Source: Hermatobates lingyangjiaoensis (taxonomy: Eukaryota; Arthropoda; Insecta; Hemiptera; Hermatobatidae). From it: a stretch of 64,000 bases of DNA. Location: assembly GCA_026182355.1 (NCBI GenBank), contig JAPFBL010000084.1, positions 9,717,501 through 9,781,500 on the forward strand, in the 5' to 3' direction. Made by a program: the position numbers and the translations under genes. The notes under the pieces are model-generated. The model was given only the letters and a program-made list of their open reading frames with translations, made no database searches and was not told the DNA's origin. Every line of letters starts with the position of its first letter. The first letter of the stretch is position 1. Positions 32,956 through 43,519 of the stretch are shown here, piece by piece.

Positions 32956-33994
32956 CACCCTCAATTAATTTGCATTGGAAGTCTAGTGTGATAAGCTCTG
33001 GGTTATGGGGGTTTTCTTACAAAACAATTTCAAAACCTGATATAAATAACGTAAGGTTTGTATAAGTCAACTAAAGATGGAGCCTTGGATGTTGCGCACA
33101 GGTGAAACTTGGAATATCTGTTAATTTCATTTTCTGCTGGATCAATCAAATAAATATTAAAGAAAACAGTGAGTTTGTATGAGTATATATGACTTTACAA
33201 ATAGTAGCATTAAAAAGAAAGAAGAAGGAAAAATAAAAATAAATTGTTTCAACATAAGTCAAGTAAAATTACTGACTCCAGATGTAAAATCTATTTCTTT
33301 TATAGAATAAAACCAACCAGTTTTTTTCTTGGTAAGATCTTAGTCCCATTTTTGGAATCCTATTGTTGTTTAGACGTTATTTTTTTATTGAACATATTTA
33401 TTTTTCATTCTTCTAAGAAAAATAAAATTATTTTACTTTGTTTATTATTTAATTTTATTGTGTGGAAATTGAGGAGTACTCTCTGCGCCATGGGGACTTT
33501 TTGCACTTCATTTCCAAACATAATCATGAATTAAAAAAAGGAGTTCCTGTCATGTGTATGAGAAATACTGATCTACCACGCTTATATGATGAAACAAAAC
33601 TATTAACTGAGAAACTTTAAGACAAAGTAATTGTTTGTAAAATTATCGCATTACTGTTTCAAAGAGAAATAGTTTTAATTCCATGATTGAAGTTTGTTTT
33701 AACTAAAGAGGACAAAATTTCTTTTTCAAGGATTGAATTTCCAATTCAGTTAGCATTTGCCATGCTAAATCATGGAGTCTCAAGGAGAGACTCCACAGAA
33801 AGTTTTAGTTCATCTAGGTAAAGCAGTATTTCAACATGGCCAATCACATGTTGATCTCAGTAGGGTCATTTAGAGTTAATCTGCATTTACGTGAACATGA
33901 ATGCATGTTCAAAGAAGTGACGGATGGCCTAACGGGTCACGGGAAGTCTAGAAGAAGATAAATATTTTGTTATTGAATGAAACATTCTGTGAAA

Positions 33995-34815
33995 GGCTGA
34001 CTCATTGCAACTTATTTATATGCATGATTTTGTGGTGTGTGTGAAAGGAAGAGAGAGATTGGGAGAGAAAGAGAGAGAGGGAGCAGAAGTGGAGGAGTAC
34101 GGAGAGGTGGCAATGTATGACTTACTCATTGCTACTCATATCCATGCATGATTGTGTGTGCCTGTGTGCGTGAAAGGAAGAGAGAGATTGGGAGAGAAAG
34201 AGAGAGAGGGAGCAGAAGTGGAGGAGTATGGAGAGGTGGCAATGTATGACTTACTCATTGCTACTTATATCCATGCATGATTGTGTGTGCGTGTTTGCGT
34301 GAAAGGAAGAGAGAGATTGGGAGAGAAAGAGAGAGAGGGAGCAGAAGTGGAGGAGTATGGAGAGGTGGCAATGTATGACTTACTCATTGCTACTTATATC
34401 CATGCATGATTGTGTGTGCGTGTTTGCGTGAAAGGAAGAGAGAGATTGGGAGAGAAAGAGAGAGAGAGGGAGCAGAAGTGGAGGGGTATGGGGAGGTGGC
34501 AATGTTTGACTTACTCATTGCTACTTATATCCATGCATGATTGTGTGTGCGTGTTTGCGTGAAAGGAAGAGAGAGATTGGGAGAGAAAGAGAGAGAGGGA
34601 GCAGAAGTGGAGGGTTATGGGGAGGTGGCAATGTATGACTTACTCATTGCTACTTATATCCATGCATGATTGTGTGTGCCTGTGTGCGTGAAAGGAAGAG
34701 AGAGATTGGGAGAGAAAGAGAGAGAGGGAGCAGAAGTGGAGGGTTATGGGGAGGTGGCAATGTATGACTTACTCATTGCTACTTATATCCATGCATGATT
34801 GTGTGTGCGTGTGGA
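33995..34815. repeat. Minisatellite, 129-bp unit, about 6 copies
   Basis: GTGAAAGGAAGAGAGAG starts at 34,041, 34,170, 34,299, 34,428, 34,559 and 34,688, giving spacings of 129, 129, 129, 131 and 129. The 131-bp unit has one extra GA. Each unit has a purine-rich half (GAGAGA, GGGAGCAGAAGTGGAGG) and a half with CTTACTCATTGCTACTTATA plus CATGCATG and a GTGTGTGC tract. Partial units lie at both ends. Confidence 0.95.
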
Positions 34816-35318
34816 TGGGTGTTATTTAATTTAAATAAATTAATTTTATGATAACATATTTTGTATTTGACATGCGTCAAGAAATGTTAAAATTGTGACC
34901 ATATAATGATATCGTAATTGTGGTTATACAGATGTACTGAAACATTCACTAATACCCTTTTCAACAGTAGGTTAAATGAATGTTAAGTTTACGTAAATAT
35001 TGGATTTGACTCCTTAAATTATAAATCTTACAAACATTTCGGAAAAAATACTATAGAAACAATTCTTTTTTATTGTATTGTTAGATTTCATTACCTACAA
35101 CAATTACGTTCATCTTCAAGTTTACTACATTGCACGCGTTTCTCTGCTTAATATTTAACAAAAAAAATTTTTTGTCTTAGTTTCACAATCGATTCAAGTA
35201 CATCAAGTTTACGAATTCGAACTAGTAAAACAATTAGTGCGATATGTTTATAGAAGGCAAAACAGGGTGTTTTTAGTTATTAAGAAACTGCTGTGAGGTC
35301 ATAGGGAGTTATTTTTAG

Positions 35319-35409
35319 CCAGGGGCGTCTGTGACAGGCCGGGTGACGTGGTGAAGAGATGTGACTACGGACAGAGGGCCGTTGTTTTGCTGCAGGCGCC
35401 GTCATACAG
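35319..35409 (+). CDS. Candidate internal coding exon (low confidence)
   Basis: A G+C-rich 91-bp segment lies between GTTATTTTTAG and GTACTC. Read in phase 1 it is fully open: first codon completed as GCC, then RGVCDRPGDVVKRCDYG, QRAVVLLQAPSY, ending with two bases of a further codon. Its start phase matches the phase-1 end of the signal-peptide exon at 27,360-27,438 on the same strand. The donor is weak (GTACTC), and the frame stays open to about 35,487, so the 3' end is uncertain. It could instead be part of an inserted repeat. No domain was recognised beyond two cysteines. Confidence 0.3.
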
Positions 35410-35879
35410 GTACTCAGTCAACTCAGAGTTCAATACACCCTTATTCCTAGCAGATATTCATCCCACTTTCTTTAGAAACCGGGATTAGCAGAAAGATGAC
35501 ACTTAATCTTCATGGCGCGTATCCTCTACCTAATCCATTACCTGACTTGGAAGGATTTACAAGGAGTTTTATTTTAAAATGAAAGGTGCACCGTACCCCA
35601 CAATGACCGCCTCCTATTATTCCAACAAACCATTTAATGTCTATACTATCTGTATGATGAAATAACTTTTTTCGTAGATACCTAAAATTTAATTTATAAA
35701 GTAAAACCTCGACTCATAAACAGCGTGAACAAACATGTGAACTAACCTTATCGGATGCCAAAAGCATGTCTCTACTTTGGACAAGTCTCATTGTTTGTTT
35801 AAAATGTTTAAAACTAGATTAAAAATATTTATTAAAAAGCAGTCAGTTTTTCAGGTTCAAATCAAAGTTTCAAAGCTGT

Positions 35880-36060
35880 CATCTCAGATTTATTTAGAAA
35901 CTTTTTTATAGGCAGAAGAATGAAATTATGAACATGAAAAATAAGAAACTATTACAGAGAGGTTTAAAGGGAATAAGCTTAAAGAGAAATGTTTTAAATA
36001 AAACTGAAACATCTAATTGAAAGTTTGATTTTGACCTGAAAAATTAACCAAATCCTAACG
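35880..36060 (+). repeat. Decayed PLE terminus (TAAAACC family)
   Basis: GTTTTAAATAAAACTGAAAC, then AATTAACCAAATCCTAACG, match the 3' half of the terminus at 30.1 kb with several changes. An inverted trace (AACTTTTTTATAGGCAGAAG) lies near 35,900. No intact ribozyme boxes. Confidence 0.5.
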
Positions 36061-36546
36061 TTTTCCTGGTTGCCTCCGATTTGTGTACTGCCTTACGCTG
36101 GATAGCTCTAAAATCAATATTAAAATGTTTATTTGGTTTTTACTTTAAATTCATATAATTCATGAAATTGGGACCGAAAGTTTATTAAAGTAGTTATAGT
36201 AATTAAATATTTATTTATATAACTTAAAATGTAGTTACACTGGTAAGAAATTTAGTTTATACAGTAATCCTAGTTTGTTATAATCACCACCCCCATCCTG
36301 TATCTTTGAATTACAGACAAATATTTAGTGATAGTGAATTGTAAATGTTCGTTGACAACTTAATATGGATATTAGAGCCAACCCAGTTTAAGGTAGTACG
36401 CAAATTGGTGGCAATCAGAAAACCTAAAAGGTTAGTAAATGCAGAGGTGCTGCAAAATGTAATACTATGAATACAATTTTATATATATATATATATACAT
36501 TCAATGATCAAACCACAATCAGAAATGGGAAAACAAGACTAAGATC

Positions 36547-36575
36547 TTTCAACCGTAACAAGCGGTCTTCGTCAG
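36547..36575 (-). ncRNA. Hammerhead ribozyme motif (GACCG family)
   Basis: Minus strand: CTGACGA, stem II ACCG/CGGT, GAAA, then GATCTTAGTC, with GACT before the core available to pair with AGTC. Canonical, as at 7,186-7,214. Confidence 0.75.
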
Positions 36576-36609
36576 AGTCAAAAACCCAACTCCAGTTGAG
36601 TTTTTGACT

Positions 36610-36639
36610 CTGACCAAGACCGCCCTTTCACGGTTGAAA
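36610..36639 (+). ncRNA. Decayed hammerhead motif (GACCG family)
   Basis: Reads CTGACCA (core G changed to C), stem II GACCG/CGGTT, GAAA, then CATCTTAGTC. The core change would be expected to abolish activity. Confidence 0.5.
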
Positions 36640-36767
36640 CATCTTAGTCCTGCTTTCCCATTTCCTACCGTGGTTTGATCATATATATATATTCACTATA
36701 AAATTGGATAGGCGATCTAAACTGGCCTCTCAGTTTATGAGAGTAATATACAGAGTAAAAAAACACT

Positions 36768-36812
36768 TTTATATTTATATTTATATTTATATTTATATTT
36801 ATATTTATATTT
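36768..36812. repeat. (TTTATA)n hexamer microsatellite
   Basis: About seven TTTATA units in a row, unlike the dinucleotide TA tracts elsewhere. Confidence 0.95.
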
Positions 36813-36833
36813 TTTTATATATATACATATATA

Positions 36834-36986
36834 TGTTTTGTTGAACGACCTTTCTACTGTGGCATGAATCAATTTCATAGTCGATCTATGAAGATTTATA
36901 AGATCGACTATGAAATTGATTCATGCCACAGTACAAAGGTCGTTCAACAAAACATGTATAAAAGAAGGATTGCTCCCCAAATTTAC

Positions 36987-36992
<6 letters not shown>
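36834..36992 (+). pseudogene. PLE N-terminal ORF fragment with palindromic end
   Basis: Plus frame from about 36,910 reads KLIHATVQRSFNKTCIKEGL then LPKFTNYIYIY into (TA)n. It shares the C-x-KEGLLPKFTN block with 26.7 kb and 56.1 kb. The 5' part is folded back: 36,834-36,887 and 36,901-36,954 are inverted copies (54 bp, with one or two mismatches) with a 13-bp spacer. Confidence 0.6.

Positions 36993-37031
<39 letters not shown>
36992..37031. repeat. (TA)n microsatellite
   Basis: About 20 TA units immediately after the TNY codon context of the PLE fragment. Confidence 0.95.
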
Positions 37032-37033
<2 letters not shown>

Positions 37034-37778
37034 TTTATATGGTTTCTCGGTCACTGAATGTGCAAAATACTAAATTTGATCTCGAGGATAGGCTCAAAAT
37101 AGTAACAATGAATTACCAGCTGATATTTGCCGAAAATTGTTTGTCATTATCAGGGTTATAGAACGAAGTACTTACAACATTATTATAACATCTCTTCTTC
37201 CCACACCATACATTAGGGGAAAAAAAACATGACTAGATGCTAAATTTATTAGACATGAACACGTCATGATATTCAATTATTTCTATGTTGTTTATTGACA
37301 TAGCTTAATATTATAATTCGTGCGGATATCTTAATAAATTTAACATTAAATCATGCCTGTTTTTTTAATTCATGGTGTAGGAAGGAAAGATGTAATAATG
37401 TTATAAATAATTCTAACTATAGTCCTAATAATGCAGAACGATTTTCGGCAAAACATCGCCTGGTAATTAATTATTATTATTTTGGACCTTATTCTTGAAA
37501 CCCAATTTAGTACTTAAAATAGTATATGTACTCTGTAATACTAAGCATTTCCAGAAGTGACATTACCTACATGTTAATTCATTTGCATTCTATCAATACT
37601 TATAAGTTTGAATGCCATTGACTAAGTGTATTACATAATGCTGCATGATTTTATTAAAATGTTCTCATCCTATGAATTAATTCTTATAGACTTCTTTTAA
37701 TCTTCCAATGAATATAAATTTTAAATTTTATGTAACAATTTTTATGTTAAATTATATATATATTTATATATATATATA

Positions 37779-37890
37779 TATAGGTGTGTTCTCTAATCGG
37801 GGTTCGGTCAATTTTCCAGGATAAAAAATCAAACTCTCGTTGCCAACGTTTCGGTTTTATTTAAAACCTTTTTCATAGGCATCTTCTCCA
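37779..37890 (-). repeat. Single PLE terminus (TAAAACC family) beside (TA)n
   Basis: Left end reads GTGTGTTCTCTAATCGGGGT, as at 29,833-29,855, and directly follows a TA-rich run. Similarity stops just after CATAGGCATCTTCTCC. Unlike 29.8 kb it is not part of an inverted pair. Confidence 0.8.
37849..37879 (-). ncRNA. Variant hammerhead-like motif (TAAAACC family)
   Basis: Minus strand: CCTATGAAAA, 7-bp hairpin GGTTTTA/TAAAACC, GAAACGTTGG. Same non-canonical first box as at 30,098. Confidence 0.45.
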
Positions 37891-37899
37891 TATACTCTT

Positions 37900-40200
37900 C
37901 TTATATCCTCATAAAAACCCATATTTCTTCTTATATAAACCCAAATGTATATATAACAGATTCAAATCATTCAATCATTTTGAATCTGTTTTATATATAT
38001 ATATATATTGTTACTGTGATACAAGAAAAAGTTATGCCACACTTTTCAAATTTAAAGATTTTAGTAAACAATTATGGTGAAAAATTAAAAAAGGAGTAAT
38101 ATGATTTACAGAAATCAATAAGTAAATGAAATCAAGTTCAAATATTGAAATATAGTTAATTTTTTATGTTCCTTTGGGATGGCCTCGTAGATAAATATAG
38201 GAGTGCCAATGCAATTTACCTGTGACCATTTGGGATGACCTCGTAAATAAAGAGAATATTAACATACACAGAGAGTAAAATAAGAACTGAGGTCATTTAA
38301 TCACCATAGAATGCCCTTTATACTCAAGTCTATCTTTTAATCAAATACTCAAGCTTCCTTAACTACATTTTTAAATTAGCAAAAGCAATAAGACCAATTC
38401 CATAGTTGATTTGCTATAAAGCTTAAAAAAATGCTTTGAAACTTAGGTTTGGTTTTAAGCTTTTGTAATGTTAAAGAAAACATTAATATCAAATGATTTC
38501 AAAAGATATATGATTTGATCCGTGGGGAATATCTTAATACCCAAGAAGAATATGCTTAATGTGTTTTTTTTTCTAACTAAAAATGTACAATTGCCATGTA
38601 ATTTATATCTTATATACTTCATCAGTACAACTTAAAAAAAAAAGGAAATACATTTATAAAAGAGAATGTTCAAGACTGTTTATTTTTTCCTTCAAAAAAT
38701 ACTGTCGAGTTTGGTATATTTAACATAACAGTAGTGTTACCAGTGCGGCATGACTTTTTATTATCAGTCACTTATAGTGCTATTTCTAATGATGTTATTT
38801 CTACTATAACATAAAATATAAATAGCAAAAAATAAAGAAATAAGCAATAAGCACATGCTTTGAATATGGTAATTTAAAACCACCTAGGTATAGAAGGGTG
38901 TTATTTGTCATGACTAATACATACATCATATGTCATATACTATACATGACTGCATGTAAGGCATACGATTTTTGCCTAGTGCTTGATTAATTTATTTACT
39001 TAATGAAACAATCCACCTTCAATTCAATGGCCTAAGCAGAACTGTTATCTCTCTGATTGATCTTGTTTCCGCTCAAATGATGAGGTGATGAAACCAATTG
39101 ATTGTGTATTACAATGTATCAGATTCATTCACCATTCACTAAAAAAAATAATTACTACAATTTTTTTAAATATATATCTTTTATTTTTATTCTAACAATT
39201 ATTGAAATACTTTAAAAACCACATATTCCAAATATCATGTTTATTATTAATTTATTTTAAATTATTATTTAACAAAACATATTAACTTAAAAAAAAGGTC
39301 ATCTCGAAAAAATGTATCAAAAACATGTCGAAATAGATGAAATGATATATTACATAAGGAAAGAGGCGGGGGGAGCAGGATTGAAGGTCATTAATACCAA
39401 GGACGTGCGAGAGGAGCTGCAAGGAGGCCACAGCACCTCTCTGTTCCACTCACACAGCTTTCGTATGCAATTAGGCTTTCTCACTATCAGTCGTCAATTT
39501 CTTTTTTTTTTCTAAATAAAGAATTCGTTTCAAAAAAGCTAGTATATTATTATTAGCGGTTGTTATCCGTCAATTTTCTTTTTGTATGTATCAATAACAA
39601 TGTTTAAGGAATAATCTAAAACAGCTGAATATAATAGCAATATTTCAAAGATTATTGTACGCCTTAATTACTGTAATAATGAACATTTAAAGGATTGCGA
39701 AATAGAACACATTTATCAGAAGGGAAAACTGAAATGTGGCTTACATTATACGGATGTCGATAGTCAAAAAATGATTTAATTCCTATAAAACTTTTTAAAA
39801 AATTTTGAATTAGTTCAGAATATATCAAAAGAATTACGTATTTTTATTCAGAATCCATAGCTCTTTTCTGATAATTAATCAATGAGTAAAAAAAATACCT
39901 AAACCTAAAATAGACTAAATTTTATTAATGGCACTTATAGGTATGATTCTATAAGTGCCAGAGTGAGGCATAAATGGCTGTAGGACGTGTGAGATTGTAA
40001 ACACAAAGAGCATTAGCATGTCAGAGTCGAGGGAGAGAGGTACTGCATTAGGACTAGGAGAGATCATGCATTAATACAAGGATGTACAACATATATGTAT
40101 ATAGGGAGAGAACGTGTATATGCATGTATAGGGAGCGATCAGTCTATTAGAGAAGCATAAAGGGTACAGAATGTGCAAGCATGTATAAACACAAGAGCAT
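37900..40200. other. A+T-rich stretch, minor repeats only
   Basis: A diverged direct repeat (TTTGGGATGGCCTCGTAGAT at 38,174 and TTTGGGATGACCTCGTAAAT at 38,229) and a G+C-rich patch near 39,362-39,470 are the only items seen. The patch has an open frame (IRKEAGGAGLKVINTKDVRE and onwards) without a recognised family or good splice sites. Confidence 0.4.
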
Positions 40201-40249
40201 TTGCTAGGAGTAATCATGCGTCGTTACAAAGGTTTAGAGCACTCATGTG

Positions 40250-41690
40250 CATAGAGAGAGAGCTTGTATAGAAGATGAGGGAAAGGGGGAACGAATATGT
40301 ACAGTAAGTGACAGTATGAGTAGTATAGGAAGTGAGAGATCGTGTATATGAGATGACGGAGAGAGGGGTGAATGTACAGTAAATGACAGTATGAGTAGTA
40401 TAGGAAGTGAGAGATCGTGCATATGAGATGACGGAGAGAGGGGTGAATGTACAGTAAGTGACAGTATGAGTAGTATAGGAAGTGAGAGATCGTGTATATG
40501 AGATGACGGAGAGAGGGGTGAATGTACAGTAAGTGACAGTATGAGTAGTATAGGAAGTGAGAGATCGTGTATATGAGATGACGGAGAGAGGGGTGAATGT
40601 ACAGTAAATGACAGTATGAGTAGTATAGGAAGTGAGAGATCGTGTATATGAGATGACGGAGAAAGGGGTGAATGTACAGTAAGTGACAGTATGAGTAGTA
40701 TAGGAAGTGAGAGATCGTGTATATGAGATGACGGAGAGAGGGGTGAATGTACAGTAAGTGACAGTATGAGTAGTATAGGAAGTGAGAGATCGTGTATATG
40801 AGATGACGGAGAGAGGGGTGAATGTACAGTAAGTGACAGTATGAGTAGTATAGGAAGTGAGAGATCGTGTATATGAGATGACGGAGAGAGGGGTGAATGT
40901 ACAGTAAGTGACAGTATGAGTAGTATAGGAAGTGAGAGATCGTGTATATGAGATGACGGAGAGAGGGGTGAATGTACAGTAAATGACAGTATGAGTAGTA
41001 TAGGAAGTGAGAGATCGTGTATATGAGATGACGGAGAAAGGGGTGAATGTACAACAACTGACAGTATGGTAGTATAGGAAGTGAGGGATCGTGTATATGA
41101 GATGACGGGGAGAGGGGTGAATGTACAATAACTGACAGTATGGTAGTATAGGAAGTGAGAGATCGTGTATATGAGATGACGGAGAGAGGGGTGAATGTAC
41201 AGTAAATGACAGTATGAGTAGTATAGGAAGTGAGAGATCGTGTATATGAGATGACGGGGAGAGGGGTGAATGTACAGTAAATGACAGTATGAGTAGTATA
41301 GGAAGTGAGAGATCGTGTATATGAGATGACGGAGAAAGGGGTGAATGTACAACAACTGACAGTATGGTAGTATAGGAAGTGAGGGATCGTGTATATGAGA
41401 TGACGGGGAGAGGGGTGAATGTACAACAACTGACAGTATGGTAGTATAGGAAGTGAGGGATCGTGTATATGAGATGACGGAGAGAGGGGTGAATGTACAG
41501 TAAATGACAGTATGAGTAGTATAGGAAGTGAGAGATCGTGTATATGAGATGACGGGGAGAGGGGTGAATGTACAACAACTGACAGTATGGTAGTATAGGA
41601 AGTGAGGGATCGTGTATATGAGATGACGGGGAGAGGGGTGAATGTACAGTAAGTGACTGCATAAGTCGCATAGGAAGTGGGAGAGCCTGT
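40250..41690. repeat. Satellite array, 75-bp unit, ~18 copies
   Basis: The unit GTGAATGTACAGTAAGTGAC, continuing with an AGTATGAGTAGTATAGG block and GATCGTGTATATGAGATGAC, repeats every 75 bp. A subtype has ACAACAACTGAC and AGTATGGTAGT and is one base shorter (74 bp); it clusters at 41,050-41,640. Edge units are degraded on both sides. Because 75 is divisible by three and the unit has no stop on the minus strand, long minus-strand frames of up to 534 residues arise. They are repeat artefacts. Confidence 0.96.
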
Positions 41691-41699
41691 TTGAATACA

Positions 41700-43220
41700 G
41701 GCACGATAGCTGATATGAATTCAGAGGGGATTTGAGTGCAAAGCATGAATGAGTCTCGGTAGTGAAAGCCTCTGAGAGAACAAAACTTTTTTAAACAAAC
41801 TTTTCGAATGCATTTCAAAAAACAAAACTGAATTCTTTATGTAACTAGTAAGTTTTAGTTTTTCAAATGAACCAAAGTTTCCAGATCTTTAAAAGAATAA
41901 ATTGATATATATTTATGCTTCAGTATACATATTGCATAATTATTATTCTCTTCGAAGCTTATTTTTTACATATTATATATATATGGTGAGATTGAAAGAT
42001 AAGGCAGAAGTGGCGAATTGCAATGTCACATCGATGTGTTTCTTCTACCACACCTCAAAACCTCAAAATGAGGGCAAGGCATGTCGATTGCTGGCAAAGA
42101 TTATATTCGCTTGCTCTTCATATCATTGCTTATATTTATGATTCATTTATCATCATTTCTGAGAACTATGAAAAATATCCAAATGTATTTGAGACAGCTA
42201 ATGCTATTTAGTATTTATTATTTAGTTTATCATTCCAGATATGGTTTCATGTAGTACAGTATTACATGCAAATAAATTCGGGTAATAAATTAATTATTTA
42301 ATTGTACAAGACAGATTATTAGAAACAATTCTTAATTTTAAATATCATTCAAAGAATCCAAAATATGAATATCTATAATTGATAAAATGATCTTGGGTGC
42401 ATCATATGGTATTTACTAACTTTAATCAAATAATACGAAATCAATAAGAGGAAAAAAATAACAGTCGATACCTTAGAAACCTTATAAGCTCTTTGTAGTG
42501 ACTCAAATGTCATCCTGCACATATTCTATTAAAATAATCAGATCTACATATCAATTAAATAACTTTATTTTTATTATTTGATGAGAAATCTTGTATGAGA
42601 ATTCAGTTATTTATTCATATACAGAATTGGAAATTTTTTTTACTAAATCATGAAAACTAATAAGCTAAGAGATAACATTTTATTCATAGTTTTGCTAACT
42701 ACACCAGTTACAGTTTGCTAAATTTTTGTTTAAAGCATTCGCTATAAATAATTAATTTCTACCATCCGTTAATTATCATACTTATGTTAATTTATACTTT
42801 AAACTGGACTAAATGTGGTTAATACAGTTTTTAAAAATTTACTTACTTGAGTATGGTAAAGGAGAGCATATAATAAAATAGAGCATAAAATAATTTTGGT
42901 GTACGTAATAAAATTTATCTGGTGCTTTAAACCCTAAACTTATTTTAAAATTAGTTATCTATGAGAAATATTATTAACCTGTATTGATATTAACCAATCT
43001 TTTAGAACATTAGTTTCTGAAACAAAGTATGGAACGTATATTTAATTGCTTAGTTAAGAAAGGATAATATACTATTTCTAAAGCATAATACACTATTTTG
43101 TGAGTATACACTTCAAAAGTCCATTCAAAAGTAATAACTCTGATTAATGAATTACATGCTCATCTGTGGCTTCACAAATCCGGTATCATATCAGGGTACT
43201 TCTCTTTAAGTTGTTTATAA
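41700..43220. other. A+T-rich stretch, no feature seen
   Basis: No recognisable gene, RNA or mobile-element core. Short open frames at 41,902-42,211 lack motifs. Confidence 0.4.
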
Positions 43221-43269
43221 CACATGATTGAGGAGGTTTGGCCAAATTACAGTAGAAATAGGATTATGG

Positions 43270-43500
43270 AATGAAACGGCGGTCTGTCTTAAGGATTGCG
43301 AAAAGAGCAATTACAGGGAAGTGGGGGTCAGTCGGCGCCAGGAGAACGGACGCGCGCGGGCGCGCTGCTCGCCCAACCCTCCAATTCACCGGGTCCATTC
43401 ACAACACCACCCCCTGTACCACCCCAAATACCTACTTTACTACTCACAATTCTTTTTTCAATTCCTCTAACTTCCTTCAGGTTGCAACTCCCTGCAACAT
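43270..43500. other. GC-rich island, possible retroelement tail
   Basis: CGGACGCGCGCGGGCGCGC near 43,348 lies in very A+T-rich surroundings, followed by a C-rich, G-poor tail (CACCACCCCCTGTACCACCC). Four overlapping short frames on both strands compete, none convincing. The G-rich to C-rich asymmetry resembles the islands at 51.0-51.3 and 57.5-57.86 kb, which could be related 3' ends of one repeat, but clear alignment was not found. Confidence 0.35.
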
Positions 43501-43519
43501 AGACGAGTAGTAAAAGAAC

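Larger units (their letters stand above)
36505..36681. repeat. Inverted dimer of a Penelope-like terminus (GACCG family)
   Basis: Arms about 36,505-36,590 and 36,596-36,681 are inverted copies, flanked on both sides by TA runs (about 36,481-36,497 and 36,680-36,690). The right arm has accumulated several changes (GACCAAGACC, TTTCACGG, TTTCCTACCG) while the left arm matches the 7.1-kb copy closely. Confidence 0.88.

Noticed and set aside
33995..34815. Possible CRISPR array
   Set aside because: Units are contiguous with no unique spacers; it is a plain minisatellite in a eukaryotic genome.
39312..39515. 67-residue frame over a GC-rich patch
   Set aside because: Reasonable amino-acid mix, but no known domain and only weak splice-like sites (ATAAG and GTATGC). 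Could be an exon remnant; left uncalled.
40214..41818. Minus-strand open frames of 534, 401 and 370 residues
   Set aside because: They are translations of the 75-bp satellite in three overlapping frames; period divisible by three and absence of stops explain them. No start context, splice signal or protein-like variation.
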